Assembly (NCBI RefSeq): GCF_003660265.1
Contig: NZ_QXQP01000004.1
Coordinates: 31,939 to 95,938, forward strand
Direction: 5' to 3'
Length of the DNA: 64,000 nucleotides
Origin: Helicobacter mehlei
GTDB lineage: Bacteria > Campylobacterota > Campylobacteria > Campylobacterales > Helicobacteraceae
Shown here: positions 46,376 to 54,730 of the stretch, piece by piece
Numbering within the stretch: position 1 is the stretch's first letter
Layout of the letters: each line of letters starts with the position of its first letter
Notes under the pieces: generated by a model
Seen by the model: only the letters and a program-made list of their open reading frames with translations
Told to the model about the DNA's origin: nothing
The model's database searches: none
Program-made: the position numbers and the translations under genes

Positions 46376-47517
46376 AAATCGCCATTGTGGAAGATGATAT
46401 TAATATGCGCAAGAGTTTAGAACTCTTTTTTAGCGATCAAGAAGATTTAGAAGTGGTCGCCTTTAAAAGCCCTAAAGACGCGCTCAAAGCCCTAGATGCA
46501 AGTTTTGAACTCATCATCACGGATATTAACATGCCCCAGATGGATGGGCTGGAGTTTTTACGCCAACTAGAGGGGCGTTATGAAGCCATTGTGATCACGG
46601 GTAATGCCACACTCAATAAAGCCATCGAGTCGATACGCTTAGGCGTGAAGGATTTTTTCCAAAAACCCTTCAAGCCTGAATTACTCTTGGAGTCTATTTA
46701 TCGCAGCAAGCGGGTGTTGGAGTTCCACAAAATCCACCCGCCTAAGAGCAAAACCCCCAAAACGCAAGAGTTTTTTAGAGCCAGCTCAAAAGCCTTAGAA
46801 GAGGTGCAAAAACAAGCGCTCAAAGCCGCTGCCACCGATGCGAGTGTGTTTTTACAAGGTCCTAGTGGGGTGGGTAAGGAGGTCTTTGCCCATTTTATCC
46901 ATGAACACTCCAAGCGCAAAGACGCGCCCTTTGTGGCGATCAACATGGCAGCCATCCCCGAGCACTTGTTAGAATCAGAACTCTTTGGCTATGAAAAGGG
47001 GGCTTTTACGGACGCGACCAGTGCCAAGGCGGGGCTGTTTGAGAGCGCGCACAAGGGGAGCGTGTTTTTAGATGAAATTAGCGAAATGCCCTTGAAACTC
47101 CAAAGCAAGCTTTTAAGAGCGATCCAAGAAAAAGAGATCGTGCGGCTTGGTAGCCACAAGCCTATTAAAATTGATGTGCGCTTCATTGCCGCCACCAACA
47201 CCAATATCCACGAGAAGATTGCCGCCAAAGAGTTTAGAGAAGATCTATTTTTTAGACTCCAAACAATCCCCCTACATATCCCGCCCTTAAAAGAACGCCA
47301 AGAGGAGATTCTGCCTTTAGCGGAGTGGAAATTACAAGAAGTGTTGCAAACTTACAATCTGGGCAAGAAGAGTTTTTCCAAGGGGGCACAAGAGTGCATG
47401 CTCAATTATAGCTGGCATGGCAATATCCGCGAGCTACTCTGTGTAGTGGAACGGGCTGCCATTTTGAGCGAGGGGGAGCAAATTAGCCAAAAAGATTTGT
47501 TCTTGGAAAGGAGTTAA
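46372..47517 (+). CDS. flgR: Sigma54-dependent flagellar response regulator FlgR
   Basis: 381 residues: an N-terminal receiver with phospho-acceptor D51 (LIITDINMPQMDG) and a sigma54 AAA+ domain with Walker A GPSGVGKEVFAH near residue 162, GAFTDA in place of the usual GAFTGA loop, and VFLDEISEMPLKLQSKLLRA. It stops shortly after the AAA+ domain (NYSWHGNIRELLCVVERAAI) with no helix-turn-helix, as in H. pylori FlgR, which activates without enhancer binding. The partner kinase FlgS is not in the window. Its targets should include the sigma54-type promoter at 29514. Confidence 0.95.
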   Translation: MKIAIVEDDINMRKSLELFFSDQEDLEVVAFKSPKDALKALDASFELIITDINMPQMDGLEFLRQLEGRYEAIVITGNATLNKAIESIRLGVKDFFQKPFKPELLLESIYRSKRVLEFHKIHPPKSKTPKTQEFFRASSKALEEVQKQALKAAATDASVFLQGPSGVGKEVFAHFIHEHSKRKDAPFVAINMAAIPEHLLESELFGYEKGAFTDATSAKAGLFESAHKGSVFLDEISEMPLKLQSKLLRAIQEKEIVRLGSHKPIKIDVRFIAATNTNIHEKIAAKEFREDLFFRLQTIPLHIPPLKERQEEILPLAEWKLQEVLQTYNLGKKSFSKGAQECMLNYSWHGNIRELLCVVERAAILSEGEQISQKDLFLERS

Positions 47518-47564
47518 TTAACTTTTTTGTGCTAAGAGTGTAGGCTTTAATTGAGGAGTGCTTA

Positions 47565-48413
47565 ATGGAGTATGTCAGCTTAAATAACCAAGTCAAAATG
47601 CCTATTCTAGGTCTTGGGGTGTTTCAAATCCCCGATGAGGCATGTGAGAGTGTCGTCTTAGAAGCCATAGACAAGGGATACCGCCTTTTTGACACGGCGC
47701 AAATGTATGGCAATGAGGCAGGGCTAGGGCGCGCGGTCAATAAAGCAAGCGTCCCCCGCGAAGAATTGTTCATCACCACCAAAGTTTGGTTTAGCAACGC
47801 TGGGGAGCAAAGGGCAAAGCTTTCAGTTGAAAAATCCTTACAGAAAATGGGCTTAGATTACTTGGATTTGGTGTTGGTACATCAGCCCTTTAACGACTAC
47901 TATGGGACTTACCGCGCCCTAGAAACTCTACACAAAGAGGGCAAAATCCGCGCCATTGGGGTGAGCAATTTTTACCCCGATCGCCTAGCCGATCTCATCG
48001 CCTTTAATGAGATCGCCCCTACAGTCAATCAAATTGAGCTTAATCCCTTTTTCCAAAGACAACACGATCAGGAGTTTATGCAGGCACACCAAGTCCAGCC
48101 CCAAGCGTGGTCGCCCTTTGCACAGGATAAGAACGGCATTTTCAAACACCCCATTTTGCAAGAGATCGCCCACAAATACCATAAAAGCGTCGCCCAAGTG
48201 ATTTTGCGCTGGATCACCCAAAGGGGCATATCGGTTTTATTTAAGTCGGCTAAGATGGAGCGGATCGCGCAAAACGCCCAAATCTTTGATTTTCATTTGG
48301 ATCAAGAGGATTTGGCCAAAATCGCCACAATGGACACCGCCCAAAGCGTGTTTTTTGATCACAGAACACCTAAGGGGCTAGAATATTTGAGAAAAATCCC
48401 TTTTAATTCTTAA
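47565..48413 (+). CDS. Aldo-keto reductase (2,5-diketo-gluconate reductase type)
   Basis: 282 residues, an NADPH-dependent carbonyl reductase. The catalytic tetrad is visible: D and Y in FDTAQMYGNEAGLG, K in ITTKVWFSN and H in LVHQPFNDYY. The nucleotide-binding region shows GISVLFKSAKMERIAQN. Such YtbE/DkgA-like enzymes reduce aldehydes and methylglyoxal; the physiological substrate is unknown. It stands between flgR and cysK with RBS GAGGAG upstream. Confidence 0.92.
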   Translation: MEYVSLNNQVKMPILGLGVFQIPDEACESVVLEAIDKGYRLFDTAQMYGNEAGLGRAVNKASVPREELFITTKVWFSNAGEQRAKLSVEKSLQKMGLDYLDLVLVHQPFNDYYGTYRALETLHKEGKIRAIGVSNFYPDRLADLIAFNEIAPTVNQIELNPFFQRQHDQEFMQAHQVQPQAWSPFAQDKNGIFKHPILQEIAHKYHKSVAQVILRWITQRGISVLFKSAKMERIAQNAQIFDFHLDQEDLAKIATMDTAQSVFFDHRTPKGLEYLRKIPFNS

Positions 48414-48426
48414 GAAAGGCAGACTC

Positions 48427-49350
48427 ATGATTTACAATAATGCCTTAAACTTGATTGGCAACACCCCCATTTTAAAGACAAACCACCTTTTAGAGGAGGG
48501 GGCGGCAGATTTTTTTGTCAAATTAGAGAAATTTAACCCGGGGGGGAGTGTGAAGGATCGCGCGGCTTTGGGGATGATCGAGCAGGCAGAACAAGATGGG
48601 CGGCTGTGTGCAGGGATGACCATTGTTGAGCCCACCAGTGGCAATACCGGGATCGCCCTAGCGCTCATGGGCTTGCTCAAGGGCTATAAAGTCATCATTG
48701 TCATGCCAGAGAGCATGAGTGTGGAGAGGCGCGAGCTCATCAGGGCTTATGGGGCAGAGTTGATTCTAACGGAGGCTTCTAAGGGCACCAAGGGAGCCAT
48801 TGATAGGGCTTTAGAAATTGGCAAACAAGCAGGCTATTTCATCCCCCAACAATTTGAAAACCCCGCCAATCCCCAAAAACACTATGACACCACCGCCCAA
48901 GAGATTTTAAAGGATTTGCCCGGCGTGGATGCTGTGGTGTTGGGCGTGGGCACGGGGGGCACGATTGCGGGCGTGGGGCGTAAGTTTAAAGAACAAAACC
49001 ACCCGGCTAAAATCATCGCGGTAGAACCCGCCCAATCCCCCATTTTAAGTGGGGGGACGCATAGTCCCCATAAGATTCAAGGCATCGGGATAGGCTTTGT
49101 GCCGGCCAATTATGATCAAAGCGTGGTGGATGCAGTGATCGCGGTAGATGAAAAAGAGGCAGCGCAGTGTGCCAAACTCTTTGGAGAAAAAGAGGGGATT
49201 TTGGTGGGGATCTCTTCAGGAGCGGCGATTTTTGCCGGGTTACAGGTGGCGCGCAAATTGGGTCAGGGCAAGTCTGTGCTTGCTATTGCCCCGGATGGGG
49301 GAGAAAAATACATCTCCACCGGACTCTATGATGCTGGATCTGGATTATAG
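48427..49350 (+). CDS. cysK: Cysteine synthase (O-acetylserine sulfhydrylase)
   Basis: 307 residues of the PLP-dependent beta-replacement family. PLP lysine lies in [13 protein letters not shown] near residue 41; the substrate loop [12 protein letters not shown] near 68 and the phosphate loop [15 protein letters not shown] near 178 are intact. It makes cysteine from O-acetylserine and sulfide. The gene for serine acetyltransferase begins inside its 3' end, so the two steps of cysteine synthesis are coupled and the proteins may form the cysteine synthase complex. Confidence 0.96.
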   Translation: MIYNNALNLIGNTPILKTNHLLEEGAADFFVKLEKFNPGGSVKDRAALGMIEQAEQDGRLCAGMTIVEPTSGNTGIALALMGLLKGYKVIIVMPESMSVERRELIRAYGAELILTEASKGTKGAIDRALEIGKQAGYFIPQQFENPANPQKHYDTTAQEILKDLPGVDAVVLGVGTGGTIAGVGRKFKEQNHPAKIIAVEPAQSPILSGGTHSPHKIQGIGIGFVPANYDQSVVDAVIAVDEKEAAQCAKLFGEKEGILVGISSGAAIFAGLQVARKLGQGKSVLAIAPDGGEKYISTGLYDAGSGL

Positions 49351-49843
49351 CTTAGAGCGCGCCCTACAACAGGATCCGGCCGCGCGCAATAAATGGGAGG
49401 TGTTATTGCTCTATCCGGGGATCCATGCCCTGCTTGCCCACCGTCTAGCCCATGCCCTGCATAAGCGCCGGCTTTACTTTATCGCGCGCGCGCTTTCACA
49501 GCTGATGCGCTTTATCACCGGGATAGAAATCCACCCGGGGGCAAAAATTGGGCGCGGGCTTTTTATTGATCATGGCATGGGCGTGGTGATTGGAGAAACC
49601 ACAGAAATTGGCGATGATGTTACCATTTACCACGGGGTAACTCTAGGGGGCACGGGCAAGCTCAAGGGCAAACGCCACCCTACCTTAGGTGATCGTGTTG
49701 TCGTGGGAGCGGGGGCGAAGGTCTTGGGGGCTATCACGATCGGCGATGATGTCAAGATCGGGGCTAATGCGGTGGTGGTTTCAGATTTGCCCAGTGGGGC
49801 TACCGCGGTGGGCACAAAGGCCAAGACGATTATAAAGGAGTAA
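49328..49843 (+). CDS. cysE: Serine O-acetyltransferase
   Basis: 171 residues from ATG 49328 (a second ATG follows at once); it overlaps cysK by 23 bases. It is a short CysE, as in H. pylori, with a helical N-terminus and a left-handed beta-helix: [20 protein letters not shown], then [35 protein letters not shown] and [11 protein letters not shown]. It acetylates serine to O-acetylserine for CysK. It ends AAGGAGTAA, which supplies the RBS for selD. Confidence 0.95.
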   Translation: MMLDLDYSLERALQQDPAARNKWEVLLLYPGIHALLAHRLAHALHKRRLYFIARALSQLMRFITGIEIHPGAKIGRGLFIDHGMGVVIGETTEIGDDVTIYHGVTLGGTGKLKGKRHPTLGDRVVVGAGAKVLGAITIGDDVKIGANAVVVSDLPSGATAVGTKAKTIIKE

Positions 49844-49844
49844 G

Positions 49845-50855
49845 TTGGCAGAAGCATTAACCCAATTTGTGCGCTGTGCGGGTTGAGCGGCGAAGGTGGG
49901 TCTGGAGGACCTCAAACAAATCACAGCCAAGCTCAAACAGCCCCGCTTGCCCGGCGTGGTGTTGGATTTTCGGCATAAGGACGATTGCGGGGCAATAAAA
50001 GTGGGGGGGTCTTTGTTGGTGCAAAGTGTAGATGTGATCCCCCCGGTGGTGGATGACCCTTATATCTATGGGCAGATTGCTACGGCTAATGCCTTAAGCG
50101 ATGTCTTTGCTAAGGGGGGGCGCGCAATCAGCGCGCTGAGTATCCTTGCATGGGATCAAGAGCATGTAAGTGTGGAGAGCGTGCAGGCGATCATGCAAGG
50201 CTGCTTAGATAAGCTGAGTGAGTGTACATGCCCTCTTTTGGGCGGGCACAGCCTAAGCGATGTGGAGCAAAAGTTTGGGCTCAGTGTAACCGGGGTGGTA
50301 GAAAAGAGTCTATGGCGCAATGATGGGGCACAGGTGGGCGATGCGATCCTCTTAAGCAAGCCTTTAGGCAGTGGGATCATCACCACCGCTTTAAAGCGCA
50401 AAGTTTTAAAAGAAGCCCCCCAAGCGATTGCTAGCATGGTGGCTTTAAATTTTAAGGCCATGCAAGTCTTACAAGATTTTAGCGTGCATGCCTGCACGGA
50501 TGTAACGGGTTTTGGGCTCGTGGGGCATTTGTGCGAAATGCTCAACCCTGCCATCTCCATAGAGATCAACACGGGCGCAATCCCCCTTTTAGAGGGAGCT
50601 TTAGAGTTAGCCAAACAGGGGGTGTACCCGGGGGGGAGTGTGGCAAACAAAAAAGCCCTGCAGGCGCGCGTGTGCAACCAAAGCGAACTCCCCGATATAC
50701 TCTTTTATGACGCGCAGACTTCTGGGGGGTTGTTAGTGGCTTTGGGGGCTAAAGAGGGGTTGGAATTTGTGCAACGCCTGCAAGATTTGGATATACACGT
50801 AAGGATCATCGGCTCATGCGTACCCAGAGACACGCATGCCATCAAACTTTTCTAA
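49845..50855 (+). CDS. selD: Selenide, water dikinase SelD with in-frame UGA (selenocysteine)
   Basis: Makes selenophosphate for selenoproteins and selenouridine tRNA. Translation most likely starts at TTG 49845, four bases after AAGGAG at the end of cysE, and gives AEALTQFVRCAG, then an in-frame TGA at codon 14 (49884-49886), then AAKVGLEDLKQ. The UGA stands where SelD proteins have the catalytic Cys or Sec, three residues before the conserved Lys (U14, K17; E. coli C17, K20). Downstream motifs are complete: LDFRHKDDCGAIKVGGSLLV, VHACTDVTGFGLVGHLCEM and ILFYDAQTSGGLLVALGAKE. Read through, the protein has 336 residues; a start at GTG 49896 would lack the active site. Standard gene calling would truncate it. 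A hairpin follows the UGA. Confidence 0.9.
49887..49913 (+). promoter_or_regulatory. Candidate SECIS element of selD
   Basis: Directly after the UGA, GGTC (49899-49902) pairs with GACC (49908-49911) around the loop TGGAG, with AGGT/ACCT as an alternative stem. The loop lies 17-21 bases after the UGA, the distance seen in bacterial SECIS hairpins. The stem is short, so recognition by SelB is inferred. Confidence 0.5.
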
Positions 50856-51221
50856 TTATGCCCAATCAGAGGGGGATTTACCCTCTTTGATGCGCTGGAG
50901 TTTGGCTTCGTAGCGTTTGATAGAGGTCAAGGTGTTGTTGTGGGTGCGGCGGAACTTTTCAAAGGATTCGCGAATAGGGCGCATGCTGATCTTGCACCTC
51001 TTGGAGAAGTGGCGCAAGCGCAAATACACTTCACTCAAAGGTTTGTAAGCCCGACAACGATCCACAAAAAATTGGTGGCGGGTTAAAATATCCTTACAAC
51101 CATAGAGATGGCGTTTGCTCTCTTTAAGATAAGTGGCATAAACCATCTCTTGGCGCAAATACTCCTGTTTTAACTTGTCAAACTCTTGATTGGGATCTAA
51201 AACTTCTTTGCTGTGTTTCAT
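50856..51221 (-). CDS. Small basic helical protein, unknown
   Basis: 121 residues from ATG 51221, chosen because AAAGGA lies just upstream; the frame reaches 51236. It is highly charged and helical (EFDKLKQEYLRQEMVYATYL, later KRYEAKLQRIKEGKSPSD), rich in Lys and Arg, with three cysteines and no signal peptide or membrane helix. It may bind nucleic acid or form coiled coil. No family recognised. It converges on selD, the stops being adjacent. Confidence 0.65.
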   Translation of the reverse strand: MKHSKEVLDPNQEFDKLKQEYLRQEMVYATYLKESKRHLYGCKDILTRHQFFVDRCRAYKPLSEVYLRLRHFSKRCKISMRPIRESFEKFRRTHNNTLTSIKRYEAKLQRIKEGKSPSDWA

Positions 51222-51236
51222 CTTGTCCTTTCGCAT

Positions 51237-51658
51237 AAGATACTACTACATGCTACATTAGTATTACTTAATGCTTTTTTAAAAATAAAGAAAAAATTAG
51301 TCTCATTTCTGTTTCAACCAGTTTTGAAAAAATTTGATTTTGGGTATCTCCCTGACCTTGCTTAAAAATATTTTGGGGGTGGGGCTTTCCCTCTTTTCCC
51401 CGATGAACTCACATATGATGGTGTATAAAAAGTATAGAATGGAGGAAATGATGGCACCCTAGAACTTTTGCAATCTGCAAAAGTAGTGGATATTCAATAT
51501 ATTTTGCAAATGCCCTGAGTTGGTCTCACACATTAACCCATAACTTTGTATTCCACCTAATACAGAAACAAATAAGGGATTGGATTTTCCTCAATAATAG
51601 TAGAATTAAGACCTTTTGATAATTTAATAGACTACAATAACCTAAAAATCCTCTAGGA
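51237..51658. other. 420-base A/T-rich intergenic region upstream of the DASS transporter
   Basis: Holds divergent promoters and a dyad. TATAGAAT (51433-51440) could be a -10, followed by GGAGG and a mini-frame ATGATGGCACCCTAG (51449-51463). Between 51485 and 51658 there are several TATTTT/AATAATAG stretches but no convincing gene or RNA. The large spacer suggests regulated expression of the transporter or an undetected small RNA. Confidence 0.4.
51464..51484. repeat. 9-bp perfect inverted repeat upstream of the DASS gene
   Basis: ACTTTTGCA-atc-TGCAAAAGT. No T-run follows, so it is more like an operator or an RNA hairpin than a terminator. It starts right after the stop of a four-codon mini-frame. 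Confidence 0.5.
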
Positions 51659-51664
51659 ATGCAG

Positions 51665-53119
51665 ATGTCTCAAATTCTCTCTTTTTGGCGTTACCTTGTG
51701 CCCGTGGGGGTGGGCTTAATTCTTTCTTTCTTGCCAGCACCAGAGGGCCTAAGTTTGGCCGCATGGCTGTATTTTAGTGTTTTTATCGGCGTGGTTTTAG
51801 GTCTCATTATCGAGCCTGTGCCTGCCTCCTTTGTGGCTGTCATTGGAGTGGCGTTGTGCGTGCTCTTGCGCATAGGTCCTAGCCCTGAGCATGTAAGCCC
51901 CAGCGCGGCCATCGATTGGGGTTTAAAAGGTTTTTCTAATAAAACTGTTTGGTTGGTCTTCATCGCCTTTATGCTAGGTTTGGGCTATGAAAAAAGCGGG
52001 TTGGGCAAGCGTATCGCTCTATGGCTCATCTCTCATTTGGGTAAAACCACTTTGGGTTTGGGCTATGCGGTCGCTCTAGCCGATTTAATCCTAGCTCCTT
52101 TCATCCCCTCAAACTCTGCGCGCTCTGGGGGGATCATTTACCCCATTGTGGCCAATATCCCCCCTTTAGTGGGGAGCTACCCGGACAAAGAACCCCAAAA
52201 ACTGGGGGCGTATTTGATGTGGGTAGGGATTGCAATCACTTGTGTAACTTCCTCTATGTTTTTCACCGCCCTAGCACCTAACTTACTAGCGATGGAAACC
52301 GCGCTAAAAAGCAATGTGCCTGAAATCTCTTGGCTGGGCTGGTTTTTGGCATTCTTGCCCGCTGGGGTAGTGCTCTTTTTGCTCACCCCCTATCTGGCTT
52401 ACCACCTTTGCAAACCCACGCTTAAGGGCTCTCAAGAGGCATGCGCATGGGCTAAGGAGGAATTAAAGAAAATGGGCAAAATGCACCATAAGGAAATTTT
52501 GATGTGTGTTTTAAGCCTGCTCACTCTAGCCCTTTGGATTGGGGGCAAGGCTTTTGGGGTGCAGGCGACCACGACCGCGCTTTTAGCGATGGTGCTGATG
52601 GGGGTGAGCCGTATCATTAGCTGGAAGGACATTATTTCCAATAGCGCGGCCTATAATATTTTCTTCCTCTTTGGGGGGCTGATTACTCTAGCTAGCGGGC
52701 TTAAGAGTGTGGGCTTTTTGCAGTATTTGGGGGATTTGACTCAAAGTTTTATGGTGAATTTGGGCTTTTCTAGTCTTAGCATGGTGGTGATTTTGGTGAT
52801 TGCTTTTTATCTTTTGCATTATTTCTTTGCTAGCACCACTGCCCATGTGAGCGCGCTTTTAACGCTTTTTATTAGCATGGGGGCGGGCATGGCCGGTGTT
52901 AATGTGCAAGAATTAGCCCTCTTTTTAATGTTGGGCTTAGGACTGATGGGGATTTTAACCCCCTATGGCACGGGGCCCTCTTTGGTGTGGTATGGTAGCC
53001 ACTACATCTCGGGCGCGCAATTTTGGAAGTTAGGGCTTATTTTTGGCTTGCTGTATTTGATCGCTCTTTGTGTGCTCTGCGTGCCTTGGGTGGAATTAGT
53101 GGCGCATCGCTGGTTGTAG
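51665..53119 (+). CDS. DASS-family (SLC13) anion:sodium symporter / dicarboxylate carrier
   Basis: 484 residues from ATG 51665, six bases after TAGGA (an ATG two codons earlier is possible). Twelve or so transmembrane helices, with the two family hairpin motifs: IPSNSARSGGIIYPIV near residue 140 and FASTTAHVSALLTLF near 395, plus LTPYGTGPSLVWYGS. This group includes CitT and the 2-oxoglutarate/malate translocators, so the substrate is probably a di- or tricarboxylate. It is preceded by a long A/T-rich spacer and faces the Cache protein gene tail to tail. Confidence 0.9.
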   Translation: MSQILSFWRYLVPVGVGLILSFLPAPEGLSLAAWLYFSVFIGVVLGLIIEPVPASFVAVIGVALCVLLRIGPSPEHVSPSAAIDWGLKGFSNKTVWLVFIAFMLGLGYEKSGLGKRIALWLISHLGKTTLGLGYAVALADLILAPFIPSNSARSGGIIYPIVANIPPLVGSYPDKEPQKLGAYLMWVGIAITCVTSSMFFTALAPNLLAMETALKSNVPEISWLGWFLAFLPAGVVLFLLTPYLAYHLCKPTLKGSQEACAWAKEELKKMGKMHHKEILMCVLSLLTLALWIGGKAFGVQATTTALLAMVLMGVSRIISWKDIISNSAAYNIFFLFGGLITLASGLKSVGFLQYLGDLTQSFMVNLGFSSLSMVVILVIAFYLLHYFFASTTAHVSALLTLFISMGAGMAGVNVQELALFLMLGLGLMGILTPYGTGPSLVWYGSHYISGAQFWKLGLIFGLLYLIALCVLCVPWVELVAHRWL

Positions 53120-53121
53120 TC

Positions 53122-54033
53122 TTAGTTTTTCTTATTTGAGTTATTGGCTGCCCCATAGGCAAACTTAACATAAATGGCCAGACTAACCAAAAGGGCAGAC
53201 ACCCCGCTAGCCAAATAGATCGCATAGATGATCTTGTTGGGGGCACTGATGCTAAACTTGAAGACCAGCATTAAGGCCTCAATGGCTAGGGCGATGATGA
53301 TCGAACCCAAAAAACGGATCATCGTGCGGTGGATGGCGTGGTGGCTATCCCCGCTGTTTTTGCCCAGCACCTCTTCCTCAAAAATGGCTTTGACCAAATC
53401 GACTGTGGCTAGGGCTAGGGTGAGCAAAACAATGGGGTGGAAAACTTCTTTGACATCAAAACTATCAAAGTGTGCTAGCGCATTGGTCAGACTTGAAATG
53501 CTCTTGACAAAAAGCAACAGAGACACCAGACCCAATGTAACCGAGATGGCAAAATACATCACCACGCTACCCTCAGCAAAAACATTGTAGTACTTAGAAG
53601 AAGAGTTTAATGACAGCGCGACACGCAAGGGAATGTGCATACACACCACAAAAAATAATTCGTTTTGGTTGTTGTAAATGGGATAGGCTGCCGTTACCAC
53701 CAGCCCGCGGTTATTGCGTGTAGGATAGGGGTTGGTCAAAATACAGCGTTTTTCTTGCACGGCCTCATAAAAATAGCCTCGCTCCAAAGAGTTTTCCGCA
53801 AAACTACTTTTGATCTTGCCCTCACGATCAATTAAATTCCCATTCATGTCCAAGATAAAAATGTCCTCTTTGATCCGCACCTCTTGCTTGATGCGTTCCA
53901 TAGCAATTTGGACATATTTGAGCGTGGGTTCTTTGAGGTAATTTTTGATATTTTGAGTCAAAAGATAGGAAACATAGGCATAAAGCTCGTTTTTGACTTT
54001 GGCATACTCGGCAATGTCTTTAGATAGCATCAT
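53122..54033 (-). CDS. Cache/PDC-sensor membrane protein without output domain
   Basis: 303 residues. Residues 1-160 form a soluble PDC/Cache-like sensor (DIFILDMNGNLIDREGKIKS, then GYFYEAVQEKRCILTNPYPT and VVTAAYPIYNNQNELFFVV). Four transmembrane helices follow (about 170-190, 210-230, 245-265, 275-295). No methyl-accepting, kinase or GGDEF domain is attached, and the first membrane helix usual before a periplasmic Cache domain is missing, so the topology is odd. It overlaps the HpaA-like gene by 14 bases. A sensory or glycosylation-related role is unproven. Confidence 0.65.
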   Translation of the reverse strand: MMLSKDIAEYAKVKNELYAYVSYLLTQNIKNYLKEPTLKYVQIAMERIKQEVRIKEDIFILDMNGNLIDREGKIKSSFAENSLERGYFYEAVQEKRCILTNPYPTRNNRGLVVTAAYPIYNNQNELFFVVCMHIPLRVALSLNSSSKYYNVFAEGSVVMYFAISVTLGLVSLLLFVKSISSLTNALAHFDSFDVKEVFHPIVLLTLALATVDLVKAIFEEEVLGKNSGDSHHAIHRTMIRFLGSIIIALAIEALMLVFKFSISAPNKIIYAIYLASGVSALLVSLAIYVKFAYGAANNSNKKN

Positions 54034-54691
54034 TGGTCCTCATCAATTCTAGTTGTTTTTGCAGTTGCACCTCTAAATCTTGTAAGCTCTTTTGATAAAG
54101 TCGATTGAGCCCCTCTATGATAGCATTATTGTAACTTTGGTTGGGTCCGCCCCTCTCATTGGGATCGCTATCAATGGGATTAGCCTTTAAAATGGGCTCG
54201 TGGATAGTTTGGGCGATGATCTGGCAGATAGGCCCCTCACACACTTTAAAATGTGCCTGAATCTCTAGCATGCGCAATACTCTTGCTGGCTCCAAATAGT
54301 CATTCTGGGTGGCTTTTAACATTGCTTTAATGGCTTTGAGATCGGAGGGTGTATTTTGGAAGGCAAAATGAATTGTGCCGGTGATCGTAGCTTGTAGGGC
54401 ACTTGGGTTTTTGTTGGGGTTTTTCTTAGTGGGCAAAATCACTTGATAGCCACTATTATCCAAAACCTTAGCAATCCCTTCTTGAAGGCCTTTGGCATAG
54501 CGTTTTTGGTAGTATTTGGGGAGGAATTCACGCGAAAACACCACTTGGGCAGGTGCAACTACCAAGCTACCCAAATCGGGTTTGTTTTTAACAGGAGCAC
54601 TTTTATAGGTGAAATTCAAATATGGGAGGGTGAAAACATCGTTTTTACAGCCCACCAAAAACGCACCCAATAAAACAACCCGCCACCACAT
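54020..54691 (-). CDS. HpaA-family lipoprotein
   Basis: 223 residues with a lipoprotein signal MWWRVVLLGAFLVGC (lipobox LVGC). The mature part has HpaA-like segments: VVAPAQVVFSREFLPKYYQK, then YAKGLQEGIAKVLDNSGYQV, ending LNRLYQKSLQDLEVQLQKQL. HpaA of H. pylori is an outer membrane or flagellar-sheath lipoprotein first described as a sialic-acid-binding adhesin; this paralogue may have another role. It is upstream of and overlaps the Cache protein gene. Confidence 0.8.
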   Translation of the reverse strand: MWWRVVLLGAFLVGCKNDVFTLPYLNFTYKSAPVKNKPDLGSLVVAPAQVVFSREFLPKYYQKRYAKGLQEGIAKVLDNSGYQVILPTKKNPNKNPSALQATITGTIHFAFQNTPSDLKAIKAMLKATQNDYLEPARVLRMLEIQAHFKVCEGPICQIIAQTIHEPILKANPIDSDPNERGGPNQSYNNAIIEGLNRLYQKSLQDLEVQLQKQLELMRTNDAI

Positions 54692-54730
54692 GCACTCTCC
54701 TATCCAACAATTTCCTATTATAGCATAGTC

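Noticed and set aside
51450..51475. Sigma54 promoter (TGGCAC ... TTGCA)
   Set aside because: The spacer is ten bases, not five, so the -24/-12 geometry fails.
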